A program made the position numbers and the translations under genes. Below are positions 17,358-24,844 of a stretch of 64,000 nt of DNA, piece by piece. Each line of letters opens with the position of its first letter. Positions within the stretch are counted from its first letter, which is position 1. Origin of the DNA: Mesobacillus persicus (GTDB lineage: Bacteria; Bacillota; Bacilli; Bacillales; Cytobacillaceae); NCBI RefSeq assembly GCF_900109925.1, contig NZ_FOBW01000002.1, forward strand, positions 248,001-312,000. The letters run 5' to 3'. The notes under the pieces are model-generated. The model did no database searches, had not been told where the DNA came from, and saw only the letters and a list, made by a program, of their open reading frames with translations.

Positions 17358-18092
17358 CTATAACCCTCTTTTGATGTATTCGGTTAGCTTTTGCCACTCA
17401 CCAATATCAAAGAATCGTATTTTCCAAATTCTTAAATAGGAAGCATTTCCAAGTAAGCAATGAAACTTATATTTTTTAAAATATTGTGGGTTATCAATTT
17501 TAAATTGCATTTCACTCTTCTCTGATTGCCAAGTTGTTGTAGAAATATCTTTTTGATAATCTAACTCAACCTCTGTGCCATCATCATTGACGCCAAAGAT
17601 TTTCCAATCCTTTGGTTGAGCAAGTGACGTTTTAATGGCGTATCCGAAAAAGGCTTGATGAGTTGGCAACTCGACTTGTAACCATGCATCTCTTGCATAA
17701 GATTCCGATGGTTGCCAGTATTCAACCATGGCATTATTTGCACTCCCGTTGTCTTCATAACGGTTAAAGACATAAACCGCTTCCTCTGGCTTTGTTGAAG
17801 CGTTGAATCCATACCCGTTGACATTGTATCGGTCGGAATAAAGGCTATAAACTCCATTCCCATCCAACTCTCCGTCCAAATTAGGAATGCTTGATGCTTT
17901 ATTTAAGCCATAAACATACATTTGTCCGTCTTCTTCGTTGTACACTTGTTTGCCTATGTTTTGTGCTTTTTCTTCTTCTAGTGGATCTGGAAATTCAAGG
18001 GCAGTTTCGACACTTGGCACACCTTGGTTTCCACCTGATGTTTGTTGTATTAATTTCTTTATAGTTCCTTTTGGAAAAGGTCTATATGGCAT
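17358..18092 (-). CDS. Unknown structural protein with discoidin-like (F5/8 C) region
   Basis: 244 residues. The first 75 are a low-complexity, Gly/Pro-containing arm. From about residue 80 a beta-sandwich resembles coagulation-factor F5/8 C or galactose-binding folds (S-Y-A-R-D-A-W-L-Q-V-E-L-P, D-W-K-I-F-G-V-N, K-Y-K-F-H-C-L-L-G-N, Y-L-R-I-W-K-I-R-F). Such folds bind carbohydrate. It is in the head module between the terminase and portal genes, an unusual place, so it may be a capsid decoration or head fibre. I do not recognise a specific family. Confidence 0.65.
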   Translation of the reverse strand: MPYRPFPKGTIKKLIQQTSGGNQGVPSVETALEFPDPLEEEKAQNIGKQVYNEEDGQMYVYGLNKASSIPNLDGELDGNGVYSLYSDRYNVNGYGFNASTKPEEAVYVFNRYEDNGSANNAMVEYWQPSESYARDAWLQVELPTHQAFFGYAIKTSLAQPKDWKIFGVNDDGTEVELDYQKDISTTTWQSEKSEMQFKIDNPQYFKKYKFHCLLGNASYLRIWKIRFFDIGEWQKLTEYIKRGL

Positions 18093-18119
18093 GATGTTTT
18101 GCCCCCTTTATTAAATGCA

Positions 18120-18428
18120 TTACACGATAAATTGAAGAATTAAAGGAATTTCACTTGCTGGTGTTGAGACTTCAAAACTTTTAATGGTGTCTACAAAATC
18201 TCCTACATAATCACCGTCAAATAATGTAATCCCTTGTGCTGCTTCTCCACCATTTATGGTCACTTTAATGTTTGCACCTGCTTGTTTTACTACAAATGCA
18301 TACGCATCTGTTGGCACATTTACTGTATGATTGACCAGTCCATTGGTGGCACTGATTTCTTCTTCAACAATTTTAGTGGTTCCTCCACTAAACGACACAC
18401 CGTTTGCGTCTTTTTTTAACTTGAACAT
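18120..18428 (-). CDS. Small beta-rich head-module protein, unknown
   Basis: 102 residues, predicted mostly beta, with V-K-Q-A-G-A-N-I-K-V-T-I-N-G-G-E-A-A. GGGGGGA precedes the ATG. It lies beside the discoidin-like protein gene in the head module and may be another decoration protein. No family is recognised. Confidence 0.65.
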   Translation of the reverse strand: MFKLKKDANGVSFSGGTTKIVEEEISATNGLVNHTVNVPTDAYAFVVKQAGANIKVTINGGEAAQGITLFDGDYVGDFVDTIKSFEVSTPASEIPLILQFIV

Positions 18429-18442
18429 GTAGTTCCCCCCTG

Positions 18443-18604
18443 TTATTTTTCTTTTTCCCTCGGTTTCATGCTATAAAGTAACGAAATCGTTAAGAATATG
18501 ACGCCCAGTAAGTAAAACCCTACGTACACATTCAAAAAGAACGTTGGCACGATAACCAGCAATAATCCGATGCAAAAGAGCAAATCATCTATGTATTTCT
18601 TCAA
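18443..18604 (-). CDS. Small two-helix membrane protein
   Basis: 53 residues with TTG start at 18604 (GAGGTGG upstream) and two transmembrane segments separated by a short turn (I-G-L-L-L-V-I-V-P and F-Y-L-L-G-V-I-F-L). It sits directly after the large terminase gene, where similar tiny membrane proteins occur in many Gram-positive prophages. Function unknown. Confidence 0.65.
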   Translation of the reverse strand: MKKYIDDLLFCIGLLLVIVPTFFLNVYVGFYLLGVIFLTISLLYSMKPREKEK

Positions 18605-18623
18605 ATTTCCACCTCATTTCTGG

Positions 18624-20318
18624 TTAAAATGAAAAATCATCACTTAAAATGTGTTCATTCATGTCTAGGTAATCCCCTTCTAGAGTGAATGTTCGTACAT
18701 GGGCATTTATCAGACTTGCAATCGGGTCAATTTTTTCTGATGACTTGCTTTTATCCAGTTGTTCATTGAGATTGGCATCACTACGAACAACGGCATTTGA
18801 AATACTCCATGTTAAAACAGGATTAGAGTTGTGTTTGACTTTTCCGTTATAGACTCTCTCACGAAAGTCTTTTGTAGGAAGCGATAAGGTTGCATATCCT
18901 TGACGAGCCTCTACAACAACAAATCCTTTTTTCTCCATGTTTTGCATGAAATACATCGCTTGCCAAGGGTCTGATATGATTTCTCTTACATTCCAGTCAT
19001 ATTGTTTTGCTAGTTCTTCTATGTAGACCTCTACGAATTCAAAATCAACCACAGCTCCTGGGATTGAAGTGATCCAACCTTCTTGAATCCATAAATCATA
19101 TGGCACTTTACCTGTTTGTATTTTTTCTGGTAACGTTTCTTCTGGTAAGAATGAGTGATTATGTACATAAAGGTGTTCATCTTTGACAAACAAAAAAGTT
19201 ACACTTGTTAAGTCGTTCTTTGTGGATAAATCCACGCCAACCACACAAGGTAACCCTCTTAAATCTTCCAGCGTATAATCATCTTCACATTTCTTCCATT
19301 TGGATAAATCCATATAGCCGTTATCTCTCATCTCGACCCAAATGTTCATGTTTTTGGTTAAAAACCCTCTTAATTTACTTTTTTGGTCTAAAGCCGTCTT
19401 CAACTCACCTCGTAAGAAGTTCATACCTTCTTCGTAAGTTGTAGAAATTGGGCAACTTTTAGCCCACAAGGTTTCATCCTTTATGTCATCGCCTTTATCC
19501 AGTTCACAAATTAAGGCAAAGTATTCATCATTCTCAATCGGATTATCAGGGTCAAGAATCTTAGAAACATATTGATATTCTTGATAACATGGACTTGATA
19601 AATTAAAGCCAGCAGTTGTAATAATAACGATTAATGGTTGTTTTCTTGCCACCATACCAGATGCTAATACTTCGTAAACTTCTGAAGTCGGATGCAGATG
19701 GTACTCATCAAGGATGGCTAGGCTCGGATTCGTTCCATCACCAAACCGTCTCGCCTCTCTACTTAGTGCTTTAATAAAACTTCCACTCTTTAAATGTTTG
19801 ATTTGATGGTATGAATCGCTAAATTTACCTTCTAATAATTCACTAGCCTTTATCTGAGATAATATTTCGTTATATACGATATTGGATGTATCCTTTGACC
19901 ATCCTCCGATATATGTTTCAGAAATTTCATCACTTAAAAAAGTTTCATAACTTGCAATAAGACTTAAAAGTTGGCTCTTAGCTTGCTTTCTGGCAATTTG
20001 AATATAAACTTTGCGTATTCTTCGATAACCAGTCTTTTTGTTTTTCCACCCAAAGATGTTCGCCACGATAAACAATTGAAAATCAGTGAGTTCAATAGGT
20101 TCTCCTGCAAGAACTCCTTTTGTATGTTTAAACATTTTCGCCCATTCGTAAAAGTGGTACACTTCTTCAGTATCAAACTCGTATGGAAAATCCTCACTTT
20201 GTGATTTATCCAAATCATTGACGAATCGCCTAACAGCTTGTATATGTTTTTTACACGCTATTATTTTTCCATCAATAACATCACTACAATAATTCACAAT
20301 TCGCTCGATTAATTCCAT
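18624..20318 (-). CDS. Terminase large subunit
   Basis: 564-residue DNA-packaging motor (HK97-type, Terminase_1). The ATPase part has a Walker A-like A-R-K-Q-A-K-S near residue 110, Walker B L-A-I-L-D-E-Y-H near 195, and a T-T-A-G coupling motif. The nuclease part has G-V-D-L-S-T-K-N-D-L-T near 340 with the metal-binding Asp, and a later E-I-I-S-D-P-W. Its start overlaps the small subunit's stop by one base, and it is intact. Confidence 0.93.
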   Translation of the reverse strand: MELIERIVNYCSDVIDGKIIACKKHIQAVRRFVNDLDKSQSEDFPYEFDTEEVYHFYEWAKMFKHTKGVLAGEPIELTDFQLFIVANIFGWKNKKTGYRRIRKVYIQIARKQAKSQLLSLIASYETFLSDEISETYIGGWSKDTSNIVYNEILSQIKASELLEGKFSDSYHQIKHLKSGSFIKALSREARRFGDGTNPSLAILDEYHLHPTSEVYEVLASGMVARKQPLIVIITTAGFNLSSPCYQEYQYVSKILDPDNPIENDEYFALICELDKGDDIKDETLWAKSCPISTTYEEGMNFLRGELKTALDQKSKLRGFLTKNMNIWVEMRDNGYMDLSKWKKCEDDYTLEDLRGLPCVVGVDLSTKNDLTSVTFLFVKDEHLYVHNHSFLPEETLPEKIQTGKVPYDLWIQEGWITSIPGAVVDFEFVEVYIEELAKQYDWNVREIISDPWQAMYFMQNMEKKGFVVVEARQGYATLSLPTKDFRERVYNGKVKHNSNPVLTWSISNAVVRSDANLNEQLDKSKSSEKIDPIASLINAHVRTFTLEGDYLDMNEHILSDDFSF

Positions 20319-20848
20319 TACAACTTCCCTCCAAATAATCTTTCTTCTTTGGAGAGTGGTTTGTCATCTTCTTTCGCTTTAGGAACAACCAATTTACAAC
20401 GGGAAGAAATGGTTAATCCTAAATCACTTGATGCACTTCTGGCTTGTTTAAACAATTTATCTTGCATGGTAAGGAGTTTTTCATAATTTTCATTGATCAC
20501 TTCAATGGTTTTTATTTCACCATCTTCAGTAACTTCTTGGAGAGTTTCAGTTGGAGACATTTCGAGGAGGGTTAGTTCAATGTTTAAGTATTTCTTTTGA
20601 ACCATGAGAAACCGTGCCAGTGCATCCACATCCAAATTGCTCATGATTCCAATCTCAACAAGTTCATCACTTATTTTCTTGAATTCTCTTTTTAAATCAG
20701 AGGGTAAATACTTCGGTGCTTTTACCTTATCCGACTTGGCTTTCACTTCTTTTTTCTTGCGTTCTTCAATCTCTTTTTTGGTGAGATGTTTTTTGCCCTT
20801 TGCAAGAACCAATTCTAACGGTTGTTTTTTTCCAGCCACGGTTTTCAC
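20318..20848 (-). CDS. Terminase small subunit, P27 family
   Basis: 176 residues. Lys-rich N terminus (basic stretches up to residue 50), then a helical core with L-V-E-I-G-I-M-S-N-L-D-V-D-A-L-A-R-F typical of P27-type small terminases, and a C-terminal L-G-L-T-I-S-S-R-C-K-L. It recognises the packaging site and recruits the large subunit. The G-rich spacer upstream may hold cos. Confidence 0.88.
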   Translation of the reverse strand: MKTVAGKKQPLELVLAKGKKHLTKKEIEERKKKEVKAKSDKVKAPKYLPSDLKREFKKISDELVEIGIMSNLDVDALARFLMVQKKYLNIELTLLEMSPTETLQEVTEDGEIKTIEVINENYEKLLTMQDKLFKQARSASSDLGLTISSRCKLVVPKAKEDDKPLSKEERLFGGKL

Positions 20849-20990
20849 CTCCTTTTCAAAACTTTTCAGTGGGGAAGTTTGTGTGAGTTTAAGGGCGGCG
20901 TTTTACAAACCTTGATATATCAACGTTTTGCGAGGGTGGGGGTATCCCTTGGTACCATTGACTTCCCAGTGACTATATAATATTTTTTCA
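20849..20990. other. Spacer between HNH and terminase genes; possible cos region
   Basis: 142 bases containing a GC-rich patch (GCGAGGGTGGGGGTATCCC) that stands out from the AT-rich surroundings. In HK97-like phages with an HNH gene next to the small terminase gene, the cohesive-end site usually lies here. Inference from position and composition only. Confidence 0.35.
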
Positions 20991-21407
20991 TTATTTTTCA
21001 TCGTCATTATCACCCCATTGGACAATACTCTCACGCTTCTTTTTCTCTTGTGCTGTTTTTAAGTTGTGATGCTTATGGCATAAGCTCATTAAGTTTGTGA
21101 GTGTACTCCGCAACGAGAAGTCATCTTGAAGTTCCACAATGTGGTCAACGACATCTGCTTTCGTATAGATACCTGCACCTCTACATTTCACACAAAGGTA
21201 GTGATCTCGAACCAATGCTTGTACTCTTACCGTCTTCCATTCTTTCGACTGGTAAAACTTCACATGCTTTTGATTCCGAACAAAACGATTGTATTGTCGT
21301 TGCTCTGCTTTCTTCTCACCTTTATGACCTGTACAGTAATCTTCACGTGTCAAATGTGGACACCCTGCTTTCTTACATGGCTTCAATGGTTTTTGAATAT
21401 CCATCAC
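20991..21407 (-). CDS. HNH endonuclease associated with packaging
   Basis: 138 residues. Cys-rich N terminus (C-K-K-A-G-C-P-H...C) and a classical HNH core: C-V-K-C, V-D-H-I-V-E-L, N-L-M-S-L-C-H-K-H-H-N. HNH proteins encoded beside terS/terL assist terminase cleavage at cos in phages such as HK97 and phiSLT. The start is GTG at 21407 or ATG at 21404; GAGG is very close to both. Confidence 0.88.
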   Translation of the reverse strand: MMDIQKPLKPCKKAGCPHLTREDYCTGHKGEKKAEQRQYNRFVRNQKHVKFYQSKEWKTVRVQALVRDHYLCVKCRGAGIYTKADVVDHIVELQDDFSLRSTLTNLMSLCHKHHNLKTAQEKKKRESIVQWGDNDDEK

Positions 21408-21606
21408 CTCACTTGCTCAAAACAAAAAGACCTCTTATAAAAAGAAGTCTTAATCCTTTATGTAATAAACCACTTTATAAAAAGCGATCCATTATGTAGA
21501 TGGTTCAACATTCTTTGAAGAGGATTCGTATCCTCTTCTTTAATCCGCATTTCTCTTCTTTATATAACACTTTCGTTGCAATTCAAGACAAATAATTTAT
21601 CTTTTT

Positions 21607-21635
21607 TTGAAAATAGTTTTTGATTTCGATATGTT
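21607..21635 (+). promoter_or_regulatory. Promoter of the lone forward gene
   Basis: TTGAAA at 21607-21612, a 17-base spacer and TATGTT at 21630-21635, about 45 bases upstream of the start codon. The 270 bases between the HNH gene and this gene also contain a perfect AAGAGGAT/ATCCTCTT hairpin near 21515-21537 of unclear role. Confidence 0.6.
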
Positions 21636-21681
21636 ATGTGATAAAAGATAAGTAGACAGATAAATGAGAGGAGAATTAAAT

Positions 21682-21918
21682 ATGGATAAAGAAACAATAA
21701 AAAGAATAAATGCTCGTTCACGTATAGACAACGAAGAATACCAACGGAAAGCGTTATCAGGTGAACTATACTTAGAAGCGAAAGAAGAGCTTGAAATATT
21801 CACTAAACTTCTAGAGGATGATCGTGACAATGCTGCGCTAAAATTATTAATTGATAGCCGTAAAGAAACCATCAGACGTGCTGATACAAATCCTGAATAC
21901 TTTATTAAAAAGCCTTAG
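21682..21918 (+). CDS. Small helical protein, forward-oriented, unknown
   Basis: 78 residues, mostly charged helix (K-E-E-L-E-I-F-T-K-L-L-E-D-D-R-D). AGGAG lies nine bases before the ATG at 21682; a slightly longer frame from 21664 lacks this site. It opposes the surrounding late genes and has its own promoter and terminator, so it is an independent unit of moron type, possibly expressed in the lysogen. No family recognised. Confidence 0.7.
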   Translation: MDKETIKRINARSRIDNEEYQRKALSGELYLEAKEELEIFTKLLEDDRDNAALKLLIDSRKETIRRADTNPEYFIKKP

Positions 21919-21927
21919 GGCTTTTTT
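21907..21927 (+). terminator. Terminator of the lone forward gene
   Basis: AAAAAGCC / GGCTTTTT stem with four-base loop and T run, overlapping the stop codon. Confidence 0.75.
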
Positions 21928-21934
21928 GTTTTGC

Positions 21935-22087
21935 TTAGAACTTATACTCCATCTTTTGAAAGTCTGTTGAGATTTCATGATGCCATATTCGTTTATTTCG
22001 TCTGTATTCTTTCACATATTCTTTCAAATAGACCTTTTCCCACTCCTCAAGTTCAGCATACTTCTTGCATTTAATCTTCTGAATCAT
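21935..22087 (-). CDS. Small charged protein, unknown
   Basis: 50 residues, very rich in Lys, Tyr and Glu (Y-L-K-E-Y-V-K-E-Y-R-R-N-K-R). It overlaps the end of the upstream zinc-finger gene by 17 bases in another frame. The ribosome site is weak. Plausible small gene, no function known. Confidence 0.45.
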   Translation of the reverse strand: MIQKIKCKKYAELEEWEKVYLKEYVKEYRRNKRIWHHEISTDFQKMEYKF

Positions 22088-22244
22088 TTCCTTTTCGTTT
22101 TTGTAGTACATCTTCCACCTCTTTATATGTTAATTGGTTTTTAAACACGGACATTTCAAGGTATATCTGATTACATTTCATACAACGGACTGCTTCTATT
22201 TGTTTAAAATAACAAGGATACAATTCATGTTGACAACCCTTCAT
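22071..22244 (-). CDS. Small zinc-finger-like protein
   Basis: 57 residues with Cys4, His6, Cys11 and a C-M-K-C pair, suggesting a zinc ribbon. ATG at 22244 has AGGAGGTGA nine bases upstream; the longer frame from 22349 runs into the divergent gene and is rejected. The 5' end of the gene contains one GGTTGTCAAC, like the early-region dyads. Function unknown. Confidence 0.65.
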   Translation of the reverse strand: MKGCQHELYPCYFKQIEAVRCMKCNQIYLEMSVFKNQLTYKEVEDVLQKRKGNDSED

Positions 22245-22298
22245 AGAACCATCACCTCCTGAATAAAATAGAAAGATAGAATAAGAAAGGAGAAAAAG

Positions 22299-22535
22299 AT
22301 GAATAACGACTATGTGAATCAAACGTTCCAAAAACTTATGTTCATGCAACAGGAAATAGAGAAAGGGTTAGAGATTTCAAGTGAGGATTTTATTAGGGCA
22401 AACATTGAGTGTCTTACCATTGTATTTGAAAAAATGGTGGAGAATCATTTGGAGGTTCAAAGCGATATAGAAGTCATGCACTGCATGGTGGAGAATTTAA
22501 AAAGCGAAATAAGGAGAAAGGATTTCTTGCAATGA
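22299..22535 (+). CDS. Small helical protein, forward-oriented, unknown
   Basis: 78 residues, predicted helical (Q-Q-E-I-E-K-G-L-E-I-S-S-E-D). AAAGGAG precedes the ATG at a good distance. It is divergent from the zinc-finger gene, with 54 bases between start codons. No family recognised. Confidence 0.65.
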   Translation: MNNDYVNQTFQKLMFMQQEIEKGLEISSEDFIRANIECLTIVFEKMVENHLEVQSDIEVMHCMVENLKSEIRRKDFLQ

Positions 22536-22573
22536 AGCCTATGGCTTCTTACATATTATCATTGAACTAGAAA

Positions 22574-22735
22574 TTACTTATCATCGGAAAAAATGGCATT
22601 ATCGTCGCAAGTAATGGTTATCTCATGTTCTCTTACATGAATATTAACATTACTCCAACCCTCACCCTCTCTATAAATAATCATTTTATCTTTATCTTTT
22701 TCTGATACTCTTTTTAGGAAATCATTTAATGTCAT
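22574..22735 (-). CDS. Small protein coupled to the Tad2-like gene
   Basis: 53 residues starting M-T-L-N-D-F-L-K-R-V-S-E-K-D-K-D-K-M-I-I-Y. The ATG overlaps the stop of the upstream Tad2-like gene as ATGA, so translation is coupled. A short beta-rich second half (V-N-I-H-V-R-E-H-E-I-T-I-T) follows. Function unknown. Confidence 0.65.
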   Translation of the reverse strand: MTLNDFLKRVSEKDKDKMIIYREGEGWSNVNIHVREHEITITCDDNAIFSDDK

Positions 22736-22941
22736 TCAACTACCTCCCAATCATCAGCAAGTATTTCATAAAAATATAAAGTTTCATTGTATTCATCAAG
22801 TTCTTCATTTTTTACACCAAAAAATTCATATAACAAGCCATTATCAAGAACATAATAAATGTTTTCTCTCCAATGTTTTCGTTTAATCTTCTTCCCTTGT
22901 TTTAGTTGATATAACGCCCAACTAAAAGTACCTGTATTCAT
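22732..22941 (-). CDS. Tad2-like protein (DUF2829), candidate anti-Thoeris factor
   Basis: 69 residues with the family layout: F-S-W-A-L-Y-Q-L-K-Q-G-K-K-I-K-R-K-H-W near the start, Y-Y-V-L, and A-D-D-W-E-V-V at the end. In DUF2829/Tad2 proteins the same K-G-K...R-x-x-W and D-W-x-x-V ends frame a fold that, in Tad2, traps the cyclic ADP-ribose signal of the Thoeris defence system. The protein is a little shorter than usual (80-100 residues). It overlaps both neighbours by four bases. Anti-defence activity is inferred from the family, which also has members of unknown role. Confidence 0.65.
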   Translation of the reverse strand: MNTGTFSWALYQLKQGKKIKRKHWRENIYYVLDNGLLYEFFGVKNEELDEYNETLYFYEILADDWEVVE

Positions 22942-23123
22942 TCCTTATCAATCTTCCTCTCTAACTCTTTTATTCGTTTACCTAACTTCATATTCTGCTC
23001 TTCAAGTTTCTCAAGATACTCTCCCATCACTTTAAATGTTTCATTATTGGATTCTTGAATTTCTGATGCAATAATGACAAGAACCGTAAGTAATAAGATA
23101 AAAATCGATAATGCTAAGATCAT
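22938..23123 (-). CDS. Small membrane-anchored coiled-coil protein
   Basis: 61 residues: an N-terminal transmembrane helix (A-L-S-I-F-I-L-L-L-T-V-L-V-I-I-A) followed by a Glu/Lys coiled coil. Overlaps both flanking genes by four bases. Function unknown. Confidence 0.65.
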   Translation of the reverse strand: MILALSIFILLLTVLVIIASEIQESNNETFKVMGEYLEKLEEQNMKLGKRIKELERKIDKE

Positions 23124-23332
23124 TCAATCACTTCCTTTAACACTTCAAAGATAAAACTTACAATTCCAAGAAACAAAGTTACGGTACAGAAAAAAATAAA
23201 CTTGCCAATATCACCATCTGTTGCTTCTAATTGGTCTGTAAAATATAAGAATAATCCTAAAAAACCACAAACTGTAAAAAAGTTCACCCCTACATATAAC
23301 AATCTTTCAAAAATAGTAAACAAGATTTTCAT
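23120..23332 (-). CDS. Small two-helix membrane protein
   Basis: 70 residues with two hydrophobic segments (V-N-F-F-T-V-C-G-F-L-G-L-F-L and F-I-F-F-C-T-V-T-L-F-L-G). Start ATG at 23332, after GGAGTGATGGA. The same leader (ATTCCATCACTCC on the plus strand) precedes the next upstream gene, a local duplication. Function unknown. Confidence 0.65.
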   Translation of the reverse strand: MKILFTIFERLLYVGVNFFTVCGFLGLFLYFTDQLEATDGDIGKFIFFCTVTLFLGIVSFIFEVLKEVIE

Positions 23333-23336
23333 TCCA

Positions 23337-23519
23337 TCACTCCTCATATAAAAACACCAAAAGCTCATATGTTGTTTTTCTAACAACCATTTCTCCACCG
23401 ATTAATTCATGTTCTTCAGTTCTCTCTTCATATTGAAACTCTAACTCGTCCAACATTGATTTTTTTCTTTCCAAATCTTCTTTTGTGAAAACGATTATTT
23501 TTTTGAAATACCTTTTCAT
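23337..23519 (-). CDS. Small charged protein, unknown
   Basis: 60 residues beginning M-K-R-Y-F-K-K-I-I-V-F, then helical Glu-rich and a beta tail. Shares its 13-base ribosome-site leader with the following gene. No family recognised. Confidence 0.6.
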   Translation of the reverse strand: MKRYFKKIIVFTKEDLERKKSMLDELEFQYEERTEEHELIGGEMVVRKTTYELLVFLYEE

Positions 23520-23523
23520 TCCA

Positions 23524-23808
23524 TCACTCCCGATATCCATCATAAATTTCTAATTCTAATAAATCGCTATATTTATCTTTTTGCAAAACACAGATCCCAA
23601 AATGTTCATGAACTTCTTTCAGTTCTCCTAAATACCTAACAAACATCTCAAAATGAACCAAACTATTAAATTCAACGATAAACCCTTCATACATTTTGGT
23701 GTCTTTGTTATAATACGGTTCGATTTTTCTCCCAAAAAAATTTGCCACAACATTATAAAGCCATTGCATATCTTCAAAATCGGCTGTATGAGTTAATTTT
23801 ACTTTCAT
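23524..23808 (-). CDS. Hypothetical phage protein, 94 residues
   Basis: Alpha/beta protein starting M-K-V-K-L-T-H-T-A-D-F-E-D-M-Q-W-L-Y-N-V-V-A-N-F-F. GGAGGGTGA precedes the ATG. It is part of the tightly packed minus-strand cluster of small accessory genes. Function unknown. Confidence 0.65.
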   Translation of the reverse strand: MKVKLTHTADFEDMQWLYNVVANFFGRKIEPYYNKDTKMYEGFIVEFNSLVHFEMFVRYLGELKEVHEHFGICVLQKDKYSDLLELEIYDGYRE

Positions 23809-23833
23809 TCAATCACCCTCCAATAAGTAATAA

Positions 23834-24076
23834 CTATCTTTTTTCCTGTTTTATTCTACTTAAAATTAATTCCTCTTTTGTATACTCGTTCTTAATCAAT
23901 TCAGTAAATGCTATGTCCAGCCAATCATCTATCTTGTAACGTATCTCGCTTCTTATATGAGCATGTTTCTCATTTCCTTTATGGGTGTAATGAGTAAAAA
24001 TCTGATCTCCTATTTGCAACTGATAAACAAGTTTTTCACTATCATCAATTATTTCGCCATTCATAATTTTTTTCAT
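23834..24076 (-). CDS. Hypothetical phage protein, 80 residues
   Basis: M-K-K-I-M-N-G-E-I-I-D-D-S-E-K start, with an internal Y-T-H-K-G-N-E-K-H-A-H basic patch. No recognisable domain. Fourteen bases upstream lies the stop of the 48-residue gene. Confidence 0.6.
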   Translation of the reverse strand: MKKIMNGEIIDDSEKLVYQLQIGDQIFTHYTHKGNEKHAHIRSEIRYKIDDWLDIAFTELIKNEYTKEELILSRIKQEKR

Positions 24077-24082
24077 TCTTCA

Positions 24083-24229
24083 TCACTCCCCTAAGGCTCT
24101 CTCAATCTCATAATTACTTGTAAACCACTTGGTAAAAAGTTTAATTTCTTCATCATGCATTCCAACTTCTTTTAATGCACGAATGGCATTTTTTAAATCT
24201 TGAATTTTTATTACTAATGATTCATCCAA
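24083..24229 (-). CDS. Small helical protein, TTG start
   Basis: 48 residues, helical (K-I-Q-D-L-K-N-A-I-R-A-L-K-E). TTG at 24229 with AAGGGGTG six bases upstream; a GTG at 24238 is an alternative. Part of the accessory cluster, function unknown. Confidence 0.5.
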   Translation of the reverse strand: MDESLVIKIQDLKNAIRALKEVGMHDEEIKLFTKWFTSNYEIERALGE

Positions 24230-24234
24230 AGTTG

Positions 24235-24369
24235 TCACCCCTTTTCATGTTCAAACTTCCTGCCGTCTAACACTCCAGCAGCATAGGCTAATTCCACAAG
24301 TGTTTCTTCGTGTTCAGAAAGCGTGATGCATTTTACTTGTTCAATTAATAGGACAATGTCTGATTTCAA
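24235..24369 (-). CDS. Small helical protein, TTG start
   Basis: 44 residues (L-K-S-D-I-V-L-L-I-E-Q-V-K...). GAGGAG lies seven bases before the TTG at 24369, inside the end of the sigma-like gene. Function unknown. Confidence 0.5.
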   Translation of the reverse strand: MKSDIVLLIEQVKCITLSEHEETLVELAYAAGVLDGRKFEHEKG

Positions 24370-24373
24370 ATCA

Positions 24374-24649
24374 TCACTCCTCATTTAATAGTTTTGAGAT
24401 TTTTTCACTAACCCTTTTTTTCTTTTTACGGATTCCGTCTTCGGTCATCTTATACATTTGGGCTAGTTCTTCGGTTAAATGGTCTTGGATCCAATGGTGC
24501 AAAAAGAGTTGTTCTTCACTTGAAAGCATAGGAATCACACTTTCGATATCCCATTTTGGAATATGGCAATCAATCAGTGCCCATTCATCGATACTTTGCC
24601 AGTGTTCGAGTGTTTCTGCTACTTCATTTGATGTATAAAGAAATTCCAC
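24374..24649 (-). CDS. Small sigma-region-4-like HTH protein
   Basis: 91 residues. The last 50 (L-S-S-E-E-Q-L-F-L-H-H-W...L-T-E-E-L-A-Q-M-Y-K-M-T-E-D-G-I-R-K-K-K-K-R-V) look like sigma-70 region 4, and no region 2 is present. Such truncated sigma-like proteins (ArpU/RinA type) often activate phage late genes. GTG at 24649 follows AAGGAGG at eight bases. A strong terminator lies just upstream, so this gene probably starts a new transcript or is attenuated. Confidence 0.65.
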   Translation of the reverse strand: MEFLYTSNEVAETLEHWQSIDEWALIDCHIPKWDIESVIPMLSSEEQLFLHHWIQDHLTEELAQMYKMTEDGIRKKKKRVSEKISKLLNEE

Positions 24650-24671
24650 TTTGATACCTCCTTTAAAATAA

Positions 24672-24718
24672 ATAAAAAAAGAGGACACAAAAACCAATGT
24701 GCTGGTTTCTGTATCCTC
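24672..24718 (-). terminator. Strong terminator/attenuator before the sigma-like gene
   Basis: Sixteen-position stem (24681-24696 with 24703-24718, two mismatches) with six-base loop and a T7 run on the minus strand. It ends the transcript of the 25-29 kb genes, or gates entry into the accessory cluster. Confidence 0.8.
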
Positions 24719-24844
24719 CATCCTCTGGTTGGATAATTTTTGAAATGATGTTTTTGAAAAATAGTCTACACAATATTCAGTTGTCATCTATGTATTATGT
24801 AAAAAAAGGAATAGTCCTTTTGTATTTTCAACTTTTTTGTGATG

